From Neptunomonas antarctica (GTDB taxonomy: Bacteria; Pseudomonadota; Gammaproteobacteria; Pseudomonadales; Balneatricaceae), in NCBI RefSeq assembly GCF_001305295.1, contig NZ_LJSI01000055.1, positions 1 through 64,000 of the forward strand: a stretch of DNA of 64,000 nt, read 5' to 3'. Every line of letters begins with the position of its first letter. The stretch's first letter is position 1. The notes below the pieces were generated by a model, which saw nothing but the letters and a program-made list of their open reading frames with translations, ran no database searches and was not told where the DNA came from. This document shows positions 36,186-45,229 of the stretch, in pieces. The translations under genes and the position numbers were made by a program.

Positions 36186-37184
36186 ATGTTAGGGATTTTT
36201 AGTGATTTTGCTAGTTGGTTTACCTATACCATTCTAGAGTTATCACCAGAAACCAAGTTGGGAGATGCGGTACATTTTTTTATTGAGGATGTCAGTAAAA
36301 TATTTGTACTACTGCTTTTTATGATTTACGTGATAGCGCTGATGCGGGCCTCACTGAATGTAGAAACGGTACGTGACTATTTGGCGCGTAAACATCGTGG
36401 AGTCGGCTATTTGATGGGGTCAAGCTTTGGCGCTATTACCCCATTTTGCTCCTGTTCCAGTATCCCTATCTTTCTGGGTTTCACCTCAGCGGGTATTCCC
36501 GTGGGTATCACAATGGCATTCTTGATCACCTCTCCACTGATTAACGAAGTGGCTGTGCTCTTACTGATGAGCTTATTGGGGTGGAAATTTACCGTACTCT
36601 ACGTAGTTATCGGCATGGCTGTTGGAATTCTAGGGGGCTTATTTCTTGATGCGATTAAAGCCGAGAGGTGGTTACAGTCCTTTGCTGCAAAAGCTCTAGA
36701 GAGAGGGCAATCTCAAACGCAAGAACCGTCCAACTCTGTACTTAAACCTAAAAAACTTTCAATTAAGGAACGCCACCAATTCGCAAAAACGGAATCTTTT
36801 GAGATTTTTGGCCGAGTCTGGAAATGGGTGATTGTTGGTGTTGGATTGGGGGCAGCTCTACATGGTTTTGTACCCGATGGTTGGATTCAGGAACATTTAG
36901 GTGACGGCCAATGGTGGTCTGTGCCTGCGGCGGTACTGCTGGGCATACCGCTTTACTCCAATGCGACGGGTGTAATTCCCGTGATGGAGAGCCTCATCGT
37001 TAACGGCTTACCTATTGGCACAACATTAGCGTTTTGTATGAGTACAGTAGCCGCCAGTTTTCCTGAATTCATTTTGCTCAAACAAGTGATGCAGTGGAAG
37101 CTATTAGCAACACTGTTTGCATTGCTTTTGGTTGCTTTTACCTTAGTCGGTTGGCTGTTTAATTTCTTCACTCCATTTCTATAA
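36186..37184 (+). CDS. ArsP/DUF318-family permease
   Basis: A 332-residue permease with two four-helix halves separated by a charged cytosolic loop (residues about 175-210). The motif 'GAITPFCSCSSIPIFLGF' places Cys88 and Cys90 as in ArsP, which exports trivalent methylated and aromatic arsenicals. The second half has 'GIPLYSNATGVIPVMESLI'. Some relatives (SO_0444-like) are Cu/Zn exporters. The gene is followed by a mini-thioredoxin after 11 bases, a pairing often seen with this permease family. Confidence 0.88.
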   Translation: MLGIFSDFASWFTYTILELSPETKLGDAVHFFIEDVSKIFVLLLFMIYVIALMRASLNVETVRDYLARKHRGVGYLMGSSFGAITPFCSCSSIPIFLGFTSAGIPVGITMAFLITSPLINEVAVLLLMSLLGWKFTVLYVVIGMAVGILGGLFLDAIKAERWLQSFAAKALERGQSQTQEPSNSVLKPKKLSIKERHQFAKTESFEIFGRVWKWVIVGVGLGAALHGFVPDGWIQEHLGDGQWWSVPAAVLLGIPLYSNATGVIPVMESLIVNGLPIGTTLAFCMSTVAASFPEFILLKQVMQWKLLATLFALLLVAFTLVGWLFNFFTPFL

Positions 37185-37195
37185 AGGATAAAACT

Positions 37196-37435
37196 ATGAA
37201 AAACATACAAGTACTGGGTAGCGGTTGTGCGAAGTGCATAAAGACAGCGGAAATAATTTCCGAAACTGCTCAAGCATTATCAATCGATGTAAACGTAATA
37301 AAAGAGACCAATCCCGAAGTTATTATGGGTTATGGCGTGATGAGCACACCTGCGGTAGTGATCGATGAAAAGCTTATTCATTCTGGATCTGTACCCCAGG
37401 TATCCCAAGTCAAAGAATGGTTAGAGCGGGAGTAA
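37196..37435 (+). CDS. Mini-thioredoxin (redox-active disulfide protein 2 family)
   Basis: A 79-residue thioredoxin-fold protein. The active-site disulfide is Cys11-Ala-Lys-Cys14 in 'VLGSGCAKCIKTAE', and the cis-Pro is in 'MSTPAVVID'. The length and CxxC placing match the small thioredoxin partners of DUF318 permeases. It could reduce arsenical or the Cys pair of the permease upstream. Confidence 0.92.
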   Translation: MKNIQVLGSGCAKCIKTAEIISETAQALSIDVNVIKETNPEVIMGYGVMSTPAVVIDEKLIHSGSVPQVSQVKEWLERE

Positions 37436-37460
37436 ATTCCTCATTCTTATTCGATAGAGG

Positions 37461-37478
37461 GCCCCTTAGCAAGGGGGC
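37461..37478 (+). other. Intercistronic hairpin between thioredoxin and OsmC genes
   Basis: GCCCCTT (37461-37467) pairs with AAGGGGGC (37471-37478), with one bulged G and a three-base loop. Only a short T-poor tail follows, so it is probably a partial terminator or mRNA-processing site that lowers expression of the second half of the operon. Confidence 0.5.
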
Positions 37479-37551
37479 TTCTTGCTATTACCAGTCATAT
37501 TTATTTTGGTTTATCTATCAAGTAAGTCTTGTCTTTTTTAGGAGAATAATC

Positions 37552-37962
37552 ATGTCCAATAAAATGACATTTAACGTCGTCGCCAATCGGATTGACGCGC
37601 ACGGCAGTACCGTAAAATGTAAAGATGCTTCATTGGTGATTGATACAGATTTGAAAGGCCGTATTGACGCTTTTAATCCTGCTGAACTATTAATGAGCGC
37701 ATTAGCAGCATGCATTATCAAAGGGATTGAACGCGTAACACCTATTTTAAAATTTGACCTGCAACATATTGAAGTAGAGATTACGGGTGTAAGACAAGAT
37801 GCCCCGCCCAAAATGGAGTCTATCCAATACACCATAAAAATCACAACCCAAGAATCGGATCATCGCTTAGAACTGCTACACGATAATGTTCGTAAATTCG
37901 GAACAGTATTTAATACGATTGCGCCTGGCACCAATCTGACTGGTTCATTAATTCGCGCATAA
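37552..37962 (+). CDS. OsmC-family protein
   Basis: A 136-residue OsmC/Ohr-fold protein. 'FNPAELLMSALAACIIKGIERV' is the central-helix signature with the conserved Cys, and 'HIEVEITGVRQD' and 'IQYTIKITT' fit the following strands. I see only one of the two Cys used by classic peroxiredoxin-type OsmC proteins in the second position ('LELLHDNVRKFGTVFNTI' has none), so peroxidase activity is doubtful. Start ATG 37552 is set by a GGAGA ribosome site; the frame is open further upstream. It is in the arsenic operon. Confidence 0.88.
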   Translation: MSNKMTFNVVANRIDAHGSTVKCKDASLVIDTDLKGRIDAFNPAELLMSALAACIIKGIERVTPILKFDLQHIEVEITGVRQDAPPKMESIQYTIKITTQESDHRLELLHDNVRKFGTVFNTIAPGTNLTGSLIRA

Positions 37963-37978
37963 TACAAAGTGACATAAT

Positions 37979-38908
37979 ATGACTCATCAACATACTCACA
38001 CCACTAACTATGGCCGATTGTTTGGCATAGGTATAGCGCTAAATATTGGCTATGTTTTGCTTGAATTTTCATTTGGCTGGCACATCAACTCTCTCGCGTT
38101 ACTGGCCGATGCTGCGCATAACGTGGGAGATGTTGCTGGTTTGTTGTTGGCGTGGATAGCTGTGGCCATGGGCAATATAAAAGCCAACCAGCATCATACC
38201 TTTGCCTGGAAAAAAGCATCCATTCTAGCGAGCTTTTTTAATGCTGCTATTTTGCTTTTGGGAATGGGGGCATTAGCGTGGGAGGCTATCTCTCGATTTG
38301 GCCAAGTCAATAATGTGCAACCTGAAACCATTATTTGGGTTGCCGGTGTTGGTGTAATTATTAATGCTATTACTGCGGCTCTATTTTTAAAAGGCAGTCA
38401 GTCTGATTTAAATATTAAGGGGGCATTCTTGCATATGGCCGCTGATGCATTGGTATCACTGGGTGTGGTTATATCTGGCATCATTTATATCTTTTGGCCA
38501 CTCTCTTGGTTAGATCCAATGATGAGTTTAATTATTGCAACAGTAGTAGTTCTGAGTACATGGTCATTATTTAAGCGCTCCACTCACCTTTTATTTGAAG
38601 GTGTACCTGACGACATTGATCCCAAATCTGTAAGTGATGCGTTAATTGCGCATCCCCAAGTCCGACAAATTCATGACTTACATATATGGGCCATGTCTAC
38701 CACTGAAAACTCTTTGAGTGTACATATTGTTATCGATCAATCCGATAATAATTCATTTGAATTACTCAAAGAAATTGAAGAGTTAATTAGCCATCAGTTT
38801 AAAATTTCACATGTCACCATTCAAATAGAGTCATTGGGTTTTGCAGAACAATGTTCTTCCTTGTCATGTACCTTCGATCCACAACCATTATCTGGTCAAA
38901 ATGCTTAA
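37979..38908 (+). CDS. Cation diffusion facilitator (CzcD/ZitB-like) metal exporter
   Basis: A 309-residue CDF with six helices, a His-rich N-terminus (MTHQHTHTTN) and a cytosolic C-terminal domain. The zinc-type transport site is visible as 'LADAAHNVGD' in helix 2 and 'HMAADALVSLGV' in helix 5. It should export Zn(II), Co(II) or Cd(II) in exchange for protons. It is 16 bases after OsmC in the arsenic operon, so the operon appears to give mixed metal and arsenic resistance. Confidence 0.93.
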   Translation: MTHQHTHTTNYGRLFGIGIALNIGYVLLEFSFGWHINSLALLADAAHNVGDVAGLLLAWIAVAMGNIKANQHHTFAWKKASILASFFNAAILLLGMGALAWEAISRFGQVNNVQPETIIWVAGVGVIINAITAALFLKGSQSDLNIKGAFLHMAADALVSLGVVISGIIYIFWPLSWLDPMMSLIIATVVVLSTWSLFKRSTHLLFEGVPDDIDPKSVSDALIAHPQVRQIHDLHIWAMSTTENSLSVHIVIDQSDNNSFELLKEIEELISHQFKISHVTIQIESLGFAEQCSSLSCTFDPQPLSGQNA

Positions 38909-38923
38909 ATATTGGAGCTAATC

Positions 38924-39418
38924 ATGTCTCATCCCTTTGATGCATTGTCGTTTGGAAACGGCGCTAAATTTATTTTCACAGCATGTCCTGGCACCCAAGA
39001 TGAAGACTTGGTTGCATCATTAACAACATTAAAAGCTGTGGGTACAAGTGCCGTAGTAAGCCTGCTATCAGATACAGAGATCGGGGTGTTAGGCGTTACA
39101 GGTTTAGGCGAAGAGATTAGTCGCCAAGGTCTGGCTTGGTATCAGTTACCGATTGAAGATGACTGTGCACCTGGTGACGATTTTTTTGAGGCGTTTGCAT
39201 TAGTCAAAACTGAGTTGCTCGACAAAATGAATCGGGGAGAAACAATAGTGATCCATTGTAAAGGGGGCTCTGGTCGAACAGGGTTAATGGCTGCCATTTT
39301 ATTACTTGAGAATGGAGATAGCTGGTCCGATATCATAGCGCAGGTTCAATCTTTACGTCCAAAAGCACTCACACTGCCCCATCATCTTAATTTTATCCAT
39401 ACGCATTATTCTATCTGA
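38924..39418 (+). CDS. Cys-based (dual-specificity-like) protein phosphatase
   Basis: A 164-residue phosphatase with the CX5R loop in '[19 protein letters not shown]' and the general-acid region '[13 protein letters not shown]'. It resembles CDKN3-like/atypical dual-specificity phosphatases that recur beside gapdh-arsJ in marine bacteria. ATG 38924 is preceded by GGAG at a good distance. It is eight bases ahead of the GAPDH gene. The fold is also that of arsenate-reducing phosphatase relatives, so an arsenate reductase or phosphatase role is possible, but this is a guess. Confidence 0.88.
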   Translation: MSHPFDALSFGNGAKFIFTACPGTQDEDLVASLTTLKAVGTSAVVSLLSDTEIGVLGVTGLGEEISRQGLAWYQLPIEDDCAPGDDFFEAFALVKTELLDKMNRGETIVIHCKGGSGRTGLMAAILLLENGDSWSDIIAQVQSLRPKALTLPHHLNFIHTHYSI

Positions 39419-39425
39419 GGTATTT

Positions 39426-40442
39426 ATGACAATCAAAGTTGGTATTAATGGTTTTGGTCGCATGGGACGACTCTCTTTTCGTGCCGCATTCGACTGGGAT
39501 GATGTGGAGTTTGTGCAAATTAATGACCCAGCGGGAGATGCCTCAACACTCGCACACCTGATTACGTTTGATTCAGTTCATGGACGTTGGCACCATGAAG
39601 CCAGTACAGAAGGTTCAGATATTATTGTGAATGGCGCACGTATTTCCTGTACTCAAAACATCGCCATTGAAGATACAGACTGGTCCGATTGTGACGTGGT
39701 AATTGACGCATCAGGAAAGATGAAAACAGCAGAATTACTTCAACCATACCTTGATCAAGGGGTGAAGCGCGTAGTAGTAACGGCCCCCGTTAAAGAAGAT
39801 GGCGTGCTTAACGTAGTAATGGGCGTTAACCATCATCTTTATGACAAGCAAGTACATCCTATTGTTACTGCTGCATCCTGTACTACTAACTGCTTAGCAC
39901 CTGTAGTGAAGGTTATTCATGAAAACTTGGGTATCAAGCATGGATCAATGACAACCATTCACAACATTACGAATACTCAAACAATTCTGGACGCCCCGCA
40001 CAAAGATTTACGTCGTGCCCGTGCATGCGGTATGAGTATGATTCCCACAACTACAGGATCTGCAACTGCAATAACTCATATTTTTCCTGAGTTAAAAGGT
40101 AAGCTGAATGGACATGCTATACGCGTTCCTCTTGCTAATGCCTCTATCACAGACTGCGTATTTGAGGTTGAGAGAGCAACGACCATTGAAGAGGTGAACC
40201 AGCTGCTAAAAAATGCTTCTCAGGCGGAGCTTGAAGGCATCTTAGGTTATGAAGAAAGGCCCCTCGTTTCGATTGATTACAAAACCGATCCTCGCTCAAG
40301 CATCATTGATGCATTGTCGACCATGGTGATTAACGGCACGCAAGTGAAAATCTATGCCTGGTATGACAACGAGTGGGGCTACGCCAACCGCACTGTTGAG
40401 TTAATGCGTCTGGTCGGTTTGTCTGATAAGGAAGCAGAGTGA
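39426..40442 (+). CDS. ArsJ-associated glyceraldehyde-3-phosphate dehydrogenase
   Basis: A 338-residue GAPDH. The Rossmann motif '[12 protein letters not shown]' and the catalytic Cys152 in '[12 protein letters not shown]' are present, as is the C-terminal '[11 protein letters not shown]'. Family knowledge: the GAPDH encoded with ArsJ uses arsenate in place of phosphate, giving unstable 1-arseno-3-phosphoglycerate for export. Placing directly before arsJ, with the two genes abutting (stop at 40442, start at 40443), supports this special role over glycolysis. Confidence 0.95.
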   Translation: MTIKVGINGFGRMGRLSFRAAFDWDDVEFVQINDPAGDASTLAHLITFDSVHGRWHHEASTEGSDIIVNGARISCTQNIAIEDTDWSDCDVVIDASGKMKTAELLQPYLDQGVKRVVVTAPVKEDGVLNVVMGVNHHLYDKQVHPIVTAASCTTNCLAPVVKVIHENLGIKHGSMTTIHNITNTQTILDAPHKDLRRARACGMSMIPTTTGSATAITHIFPELKGKLNGHAIRVPLANASITDCVFEVERATTIEEVNQLLKNASQAELEGILGYEERPLVSIDYKTDPRSSIIDALSTMVINGTQVKIYAWYDNEWGYANRTVELMRLVGLSDKEAE

Positions 40443-41669
40443 ATGAAATGGCTCGCACAACTATCACCTGAAATTCGTCAGTACATGGTGGTCACCGGTA
40501 ATTATTGGGCGTTCACCCTGACGGACGGTGCGTTAAGAATGCTGGTTGTGTTGTATTTCTATGGGTTGGGTTACAGTCCGTTGGACATCGCTATGCTGTT
40601 CCTTTTTTACGAAATTTTCGGCGTAATAACGAACCTTGTGGGTGGTTGGCTAGGCGCTCGATTAGGCCTCAACAAAACCATGAATATTGGTTTGTTTCTG
40701 CAAGTGGTAGCTTTAGGCATGTTATTGGTGCCTGCATCAGTGCTGACTATTCCCTGGGTCATGGCAGCCCAGGCGGTGTCGGGAATTGCCAAAGATTTAA
40801 ATAAGATGAGCGCCAAAAGCTCCATCAAATTGCTGGTTCCCACGAATGCCGAAGGTCAGCTCTATAAATGGGTGGCGATACTCACTGGCTCAAAGAATGC
40901 ACTCAAGGGTGTCGGTTTTTTCCTCGGCGGAGCCTTACTCAGTCTATTTGGTTTTAGAGGCGCAATACTGGGTATGGCCGTAGCCCTGATCCTGGTTTGG
41001 ATCTCTAGTTTATTGACCCTAAAGAAAGATTTAGGCAAAGCAAAGAACAAGTCAAAATTCACCGAAACTTTCTCCAAAAGCCCAGCCATTAATTACCTCT
41101 CAGCCGCACGCATGTTTCTGTTCGGTTCCCGAGATGTCTGGTTTGTCGTTGCATTACCTATTTATTTAGCGAACACTTTTCAGTGGGACCATTGGATGGT
41201 TGGAGGATTTCTAGCGATTTGGGTTATTGGCTACGGGATTATCCAGTCAATTACCCCGTTATTAACAGGTAAAAAAACAGGGCTTGCTCCTGATGGTAAA
41301 GACGCATTCATTTGGGCCTTGGCCTTACTGTTCATTCCGATCGTAATTGGAGTACTTCTACAAAATGACATATATCCTTCAATAAGTTTGATTACAGGGC
41401 TGCTAATCTTTGGAGCCGTATTTGCAATCAATTCATCCATCCATAGCTACTTAATTGTTAGCTATGCAAAAGAAGATGGAGTTTCACTTGATGTTGGCTT
41501 CTATTACATGGCTAATGCTATGGGGAGACTAATTGGTACTGTGTTATCGGGATATGTTTTCCAAGTAGCGGGTCTGGAAATGTGTTTGTGGGTTTCTGCG
41601 ATGTTTATTGCAATAACATCCGTGATCTCCTTTAAGCTACCAAAACATAAAGATCTTTTGAAAAACTGA
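40443..41669 (+). CDS. arsJ: ArsJ organoarsenical efflux MFS transporter
   Basis: A 408-residue, twelve-helix MFS protein. The N-terminus 'QYMVVTGNYWAFTLTDGALRMLVVLYFYGLGYSPLDIAMLFLFYE' and 'DLNKMSAKSSIKLLVP' are ArsJ hallmarks. It exports 1-arseno-3-phosphoglycerate, which then breaks down to arsenate outside, giving arsenate resistance without reduction. It is the last gene of the operon and overlaps the GAPDH stop region. Confidence 0.95.
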   Translation: MKWLAQLSPEIRQYMVVTGNYWAFTLTDGALRMLVVLYFYGLGYSPLDIAMLFLFYEIFGVITNLVGGWLGARLGLNKTMNIGLFLQVVALGMLLVPASVLTIPWVMAAQAVSGIAKDLNKMSAKSSIKLLVPTNAEGQLYKWVAILTGSKNALKGVGFFLGGALLSLFGFRGAILGMAVALILVWISSLLTLKKDLGKAKNKSKFTETFSKSPAINYLSAARMFLFGSRDVWFVVALPIYLANTFQWDHWMVGGFLAIWVIGYGIIQSITPLLTGKKTGLAPDGKDAFIWALALLFIPIVIGVLLQNDIYPSISLITGLLIFGAVFAINSSIHSYLIVSYAKEDGVSLDVGFYYMANAMGRLIGTVLSGYVFQVAGLEMCLWVSAMFIAITSVISFKLPKHKDLLKN

Positions 41670-42177
41670 AACGGTGCGCAACACTTGTTCTAACAATCTA
41701 GACAAATGGGTAGCAGCAGATCGGAAACGGTATGGTCATGTCACTTCAAAGCTGCGATAACCGCCACCTAGTCAACCGAAAGAATGATACATTAGCAACA
41801 TCTAAAGGTCAGCTTGGGGTCGATACCTTCCATGGTCTTCCGCTCGCTCAACGTTCACTTTCAGGGATTTAGATAGCTGGGCAAGGGCTTTTGGGACTCG
41901 ACGGTCAGAACGCTACCGATGTTAAAATGGGCAAACTTAGAAAGGTTTGTTACACGGGATGGTTGAGGTTACGTCGATACATAGCACTGCCACCTGCTTC
42001 GTAGTTTCACTACAAAAATAGTGCTTATGCAGGCTTCTAGTAAACATTATTCAAACTTATGCGCATTTTAGGCAGACTTATGGTTCGTTTTTGTTGGGTA
42101 TTTGGCGCAATGACAATCATTACGGATTTGACATGTTTGAGGTGTATAAGGTGCCGGATGATTTATTATTAAGCATT

Positions 42178-42203
42178 AAAAAGCTGCTTAGATGCGGCTT
42201 TTT
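42178..42203 (+). terminator. Hairpin terminator
   Basis: AAAAAGCTGC (42178-42187) pairs with GCGGCTTTTT (42194-42203) with one mismatch (G-T pair) around a six-base loop. A5 and T5 flanks allow use on both strands. It is over 500 bases past arsJ, so its upstream transcript is unclear. Confidence 0.75.
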
Positions 42204-42289
42204 AACAGGTATTATTTAGGTTTAATTACGACGATGTGAATAACGCCGGTATTGGAATAAACGCCTCCATTGCTGAAACCACCGAAAAG

Positions 42290-42318
42290 CAGGCAGGAGA
42301 TGTGTATCGCTCCTGCCT
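42290..42318 (-). terminator. Terminator of ybiT
   Basis: AGGCAGGAG (42291-42299) pairs with CTCCTGCCT (42310-42318). On the minus strand it follows the ybiT stop codon by six bases, and a CTTTTC run comes after it. Confidence 0.85.
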
Positions 42319-42324
42319 GTCATT

Positions 42325-43941
42325 TTATGCGCGTTTAGCGAGTTTCTTTTGTGCGGCCAATTGATCGGCCAGATACTCGTCGTAGGTTCCCTGGAAATCG
42401 ATCAATTTTTTATCCTTGATTTCGATAACACGAGTCGCCAGCGAAGATACAAATTCACGGTCATGACTGACGAAAATCAAAGTGCCGGGGTAATTTTCCA
42501 GTGCCATGTTTAACGCTTCGATCGCTTCCATATCGAGATGGTTAGTCGGCTCGTCCATAATCAGAACGTTAGGATTAGACATCATCAATTTGCCGAATAA
42601 CAGGCGATTTTTCTCACCACCTGAACACACTTGCGCTTTTTTGTTGTAGTCATCGGCAGAAAACAGCAGTTGTCCCAGTATGGAACGGACAATCTGATCG
42701 CCATGGCTGGGTTTACGCCACTGGCTCATCCAATCAAATACGTTGATGTCAGAATCAAAATCAGCCGTGCTGTCTTGTGGGCAGTAGCCGAATGAGGTGT
42801 TTTCAGACCATTTAACCGTACCCTCTTTAGCGCTTAACTGGCCGAGCAAACAACGTAACAGCGTGGTTTTTCCCGCGCCGTTTTCGCCGATAATGGCCAG
42901 GCGACTGCCGGCATCCAGGATAAGATTACCACCACTGAAGAGTTGATCTCCTTCAAAGCCGTGACCAATATTTTCCAGTATCAGCGCCTGACGGAATAAT
43001 TTCTTATCTTGATTGAAACGAATAAACGGGTTGATACGGCTGGAAGGTTTTACTTCATCCAACTTTATTTTATCGATCTTCTTAGCGCGCGAACTGGCCT
43101 GTTTGGCTTTAGACGCGTTAGCGGAGAAGCGGCTGACGAATTGTTGCAGATCAGCGATTTCAGCACTCTTTTTAGCATTTTCTGATAACAGACGTTCTTG
43201 CACTTCGTTTGCCGCCATCATGAAATCATCATAAGTGCCGGGATAAACACGTAGTTCGCGGTAATCGATATCAGCCATGTGAGTACATACGGAATTCAGG
43301 AAATGGCGATCATGTGAGATGATGACCATAGTGCTTTTACGTTCGTTGAGTATTGTTTCCAACCAATGAATAGTGTTGATATCCAGGTTGTTGGTTGGCT
43401 CATCCAGCAAAAGGATATCCGGATTAGAAAACAGCGCCTGTGCCAGCAATACTCTTAACTTCCAACCGGGTGCAACTTCACTCATCGGGCCATAGAGCAA
43501 TGATTGATCAATGCCGGCACCCAATAGAATATCTTCTGCCCGGCTTTCTGCACTGTAGCCATCCATTTCAGAAAAGATTACTTCGAGTTCAGCAACCTTC
43601 ATGCCTTCCTCTTCAGACATCTCAGGCAGAGAATAGATGCGCTCTCGTTCCTGTTTGATCTCCCATAGCTCTTTGTGACCCATAATAACCGTGTTAACCA
43701 CACTGAACTGCTCAAAGGCGAACTGATCCTGATGTAATTTACCGACGCGTTGATTAGGGGAGATAGAGACGTTGCCAGAAGTAGGGGTCAGGCTGCCGTC
43801 GAGTATTTTCATGAAGGTTGTTTTGCCGCAACCATTTGCGCCAATCAAGCCGTAGCGATTACCGTTGCCAAATTTTACAGAGATATTTTCGAACAATGGC
43901 TTGGCGCCAAATTGCATGGTGATGTTTGCGGTGGAGATCAA
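42325..43941 (-). CDS. ybiT: ABC-F ATPase YbiT
   Basis: A 538-residue ribosome-associated ABC-F protein with two ATPase domains and no membrane segment. Walker A motifs are 'GANGCGKTT' and 'GENGAGKTT', ABC signatures are in '[17 protein letters not shown]' and '[15 protein letters not shown]', and Walker B reads '[13 protein letters not shown]' and '[12 protein letters not shown]'. The N-terminus and linker ('[28 protein letters not shown]') closely follow E. coli YbiT. ABC-F proteins act at the ribosomal E site in translation. It stands alone. Confidence 0.95.
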   Translation of the reverse strand: MISTANITMQFGAKPLFENISVKFGNGNRYGLIGANGCGKTTFMKILDGSLTPTSGNVSISPNQRVGKLHQDQFAFEQFSVVNTVIMGHKELWEIKQERERIYSLPEMSEEEGMKVAELEVIFSEMDGYSAESRAEDILLGAGIDQSLLYGPMSEVAPGWKLRVLLAQALFSNPDILLLDEPTNNLDINTIHWLETILNERKSTMVIISHDRHFLNSVCTHMADIDYRELRVYPGTYDDFMMAANEVQERLLSENAKKSAEIADLQQFVSRFSANASKAKQASSRAKKIDKIKLDEVKPSSRINPFIRFNQDKKLFRQALILENIGHGFEGDQLFSGGNLILDAGSRLAIIGENGAGKTTLLRCLLGQLSAKEGTVKWSENTSFGYCPQDSTADFDSDINVFDWMSQWRKPSHGDQIVRSILGQLLFSADDYNKKAQVCSGGEKNRLLFGKLMMSNPNVLIMDEPTNHLDMEAIEALNMALENYPGTLIFVSHDREFVSSLATRVIEIKDKKLIDFQGTYDEYLADQLAAQKKLAKRA

Positions 43942-44304
43942 TGAATTATTCCTGAATCTGGAAAGCGTTTAAAAATGCTGCATGAGCGGTACGGTACTAT
44001 AAAGTATTGTTGGGTGATTCAAAGGGGTAAATTGCATTTAATTGGATGAATTTTGTTCAATTTGGCGTAAGTTCCCGCTTGTTAACCCGTTTTATAATCT
44101 GGATATGCCCATAGCGCCTTGAAAGCACATGAGTTAATGGATTAAGCCCATACATAATCGCTGAATTCGACGGTAGAATAGCCGGCGTTAACTTTTTAGC
44201 ATGACCGGCGTATTTGTCCCGGTCATTGATAACACGAGTTGAGAGCAAGTATTGAGACCACGAATTGAGAGTACGAATTGAGAGTACCAATTGAGAAGAA
44301 ACAC
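43942..44304. other. Divergent intergenic region with a short tandem repeat
   Basis: Holds the ybiT and trmK promoters. Bases about 44231-44300 contain degenerate 13-base repeats of 'acgaattgagagt' (two exact units plus variants) leading directly into the trmK start. No gene is seen. Confidence 0.6.
44258..44296 (+). repeat. 13-bp tandem repeat upstream of the methyltransferase gene
   Basis: Units 'acgaattgagagt' occur twice in a row (from about 44260), followed by 'accaattgagaag', and are preceded by looser copies ('acgagttgagagc'). The 'gagag' cores look like ribosome-binding sequence, and the last unit supplies the ribosome site of the GTG start. Confidence 0.6.
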
Positions 44305-45036
44305 GTGAAAACCAGCCAGCGTTTACAACAAATCGATACAATGATTACCCAACGTTATGACCATATCTGGGATTGCTGCTGTGATCACGGCTTGTTAGGC
44401 TATCGATTGTTACGCCGCGAGGCTACCCGGACCGTACATTTTGTAGATGTGGTTGAGCCGCTGATAGCTGAGGTGCGAACCAAGCTGCAGCGTTTCTTTA
44501 CGCAGGGTTTTCCTGAACACAGTTGGGAAGTTCATTGTACCGATGTGGCAGCACTGCAAGTGTCATCCGCGGCGCTCGGCTCGCCTGAAAGATCGTACGA
44601 TAGTTCGAGTGAAAGTACGCATGAGAACAGGTGTAAAAGTTCGCATCTGATGGTGATTGCGGGTGTTGGCGGTGATTTGCTGATTGAGTTGGTGAGAGGC
44701 TTGCTTAACGCTAATCCTGATCAGAATCTGGAGTTTTTATTATGCCCTGTTTATCACAACTATAAGGTGCGCGAAGCACTGGTTGATATGGGGTTTGGTC
44801 TGCTAAATGAAAACCTGATGCGTGAAAATAATCACTTTTACGAAATTATGCACGTGTCTACTGATGCTCGTGAGCCGATCTCGTTAGCAGGCTCCATGAT
44901 GTGGGATTTTTCCCGTGAGGATGATAGAGAATACTTAGCGCGCACTATTAATCATTATCAGCGCATGTCAAAAAATCCAGGCCGAGACGTACAGCGGGTT
45001 ATCGACGCTTATCAGGCGTTAGGCTGCGTTCTTTAA
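44305..45036 (+). CDS. TrmK-like tRNA adenine-N1 methyltransferase (COG2384)
   Basis: A 243-residue SAM-dependent methyltransferase. The SAM-binding motif reads 'IWDCCCDHGLLGYRLL', matching TrmK ('xADVGSDHGYLP' in Bacillus) with Cys replacements. 'VIAGVGGDLLIELV' corresponds to the 'IAGMGG' motif, and 'LCPVYHNYKVREAL' follows as in TrmK. TrmK methylates A22 of tRNA. An extra Ser/Glu-rich segment ('SPERSYDSSSESTHENRCKSS') sits before the catalytic motif and looks inserted. I chose the GTG at 44305, since the upstream frame (to 44278) is made of the tandem repeat. Confidence 0.82.
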   Translation: MKTSQRLQQIDTMITQRYDHIWDCCCDHGLLGYRLLRREATRTVHFVDVVEPLIAEVRTKLQRFFTQGFPEHSWEVHCTDVAALQVSSAALGSPERSYDSSSESTHENRCKSSHLMVIAGVGGDLLIELVRGLLNANPDQNLEFLLCPVYHNYKVREALVDMGFGLLNENLMRENNHFYEIMHVSTDAREPISLAGSMMWDFSREDDREYLARTINHYQRMSKNPGRDVQRVIDAYQALGCVL

Positions 45037-45229
45037 TTTAGAATTATTGTTTCCAAAATATTACAAAGAATAACCAAAAGTTATATATGAAACTCTTCAC
45101 AAAGGGTTGTCATAAAAATATCTTTTAGTTGTCTCTGTTTGTTCATAATTCCTGTTTATTCTTTTCGCCAATGATTTGAATAACGCTTTACCGGTATGAC
45201 AGTGCCGGTAAATGATCTGGCAGGAAGAT

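Larger units (their letters stand above)
41670..42324. other. Noncoding stretch after the ars operon
   Basis: About 650 bases without a credible gene. Two hairpins are seen at its right side: a terminator on the plus strand at 42178-42203 and one serving the minus-strand ybiT gene at 42290-42318. The middle shows no repeat or gene remnant that I can identify. Confidence 0.5.

Noticed and set aside
45107-45146. Possible Pho box ahead of the AlkP-superfamily gene (TTGTCAT at 45107, TTGTCTC at 45129)
   Set aside because: The half-sites are 22 bases apart and the one needed at 11 bases does not match. A phosphate-regulated promoter is plausible from gene content, but the sequence does not support it well.
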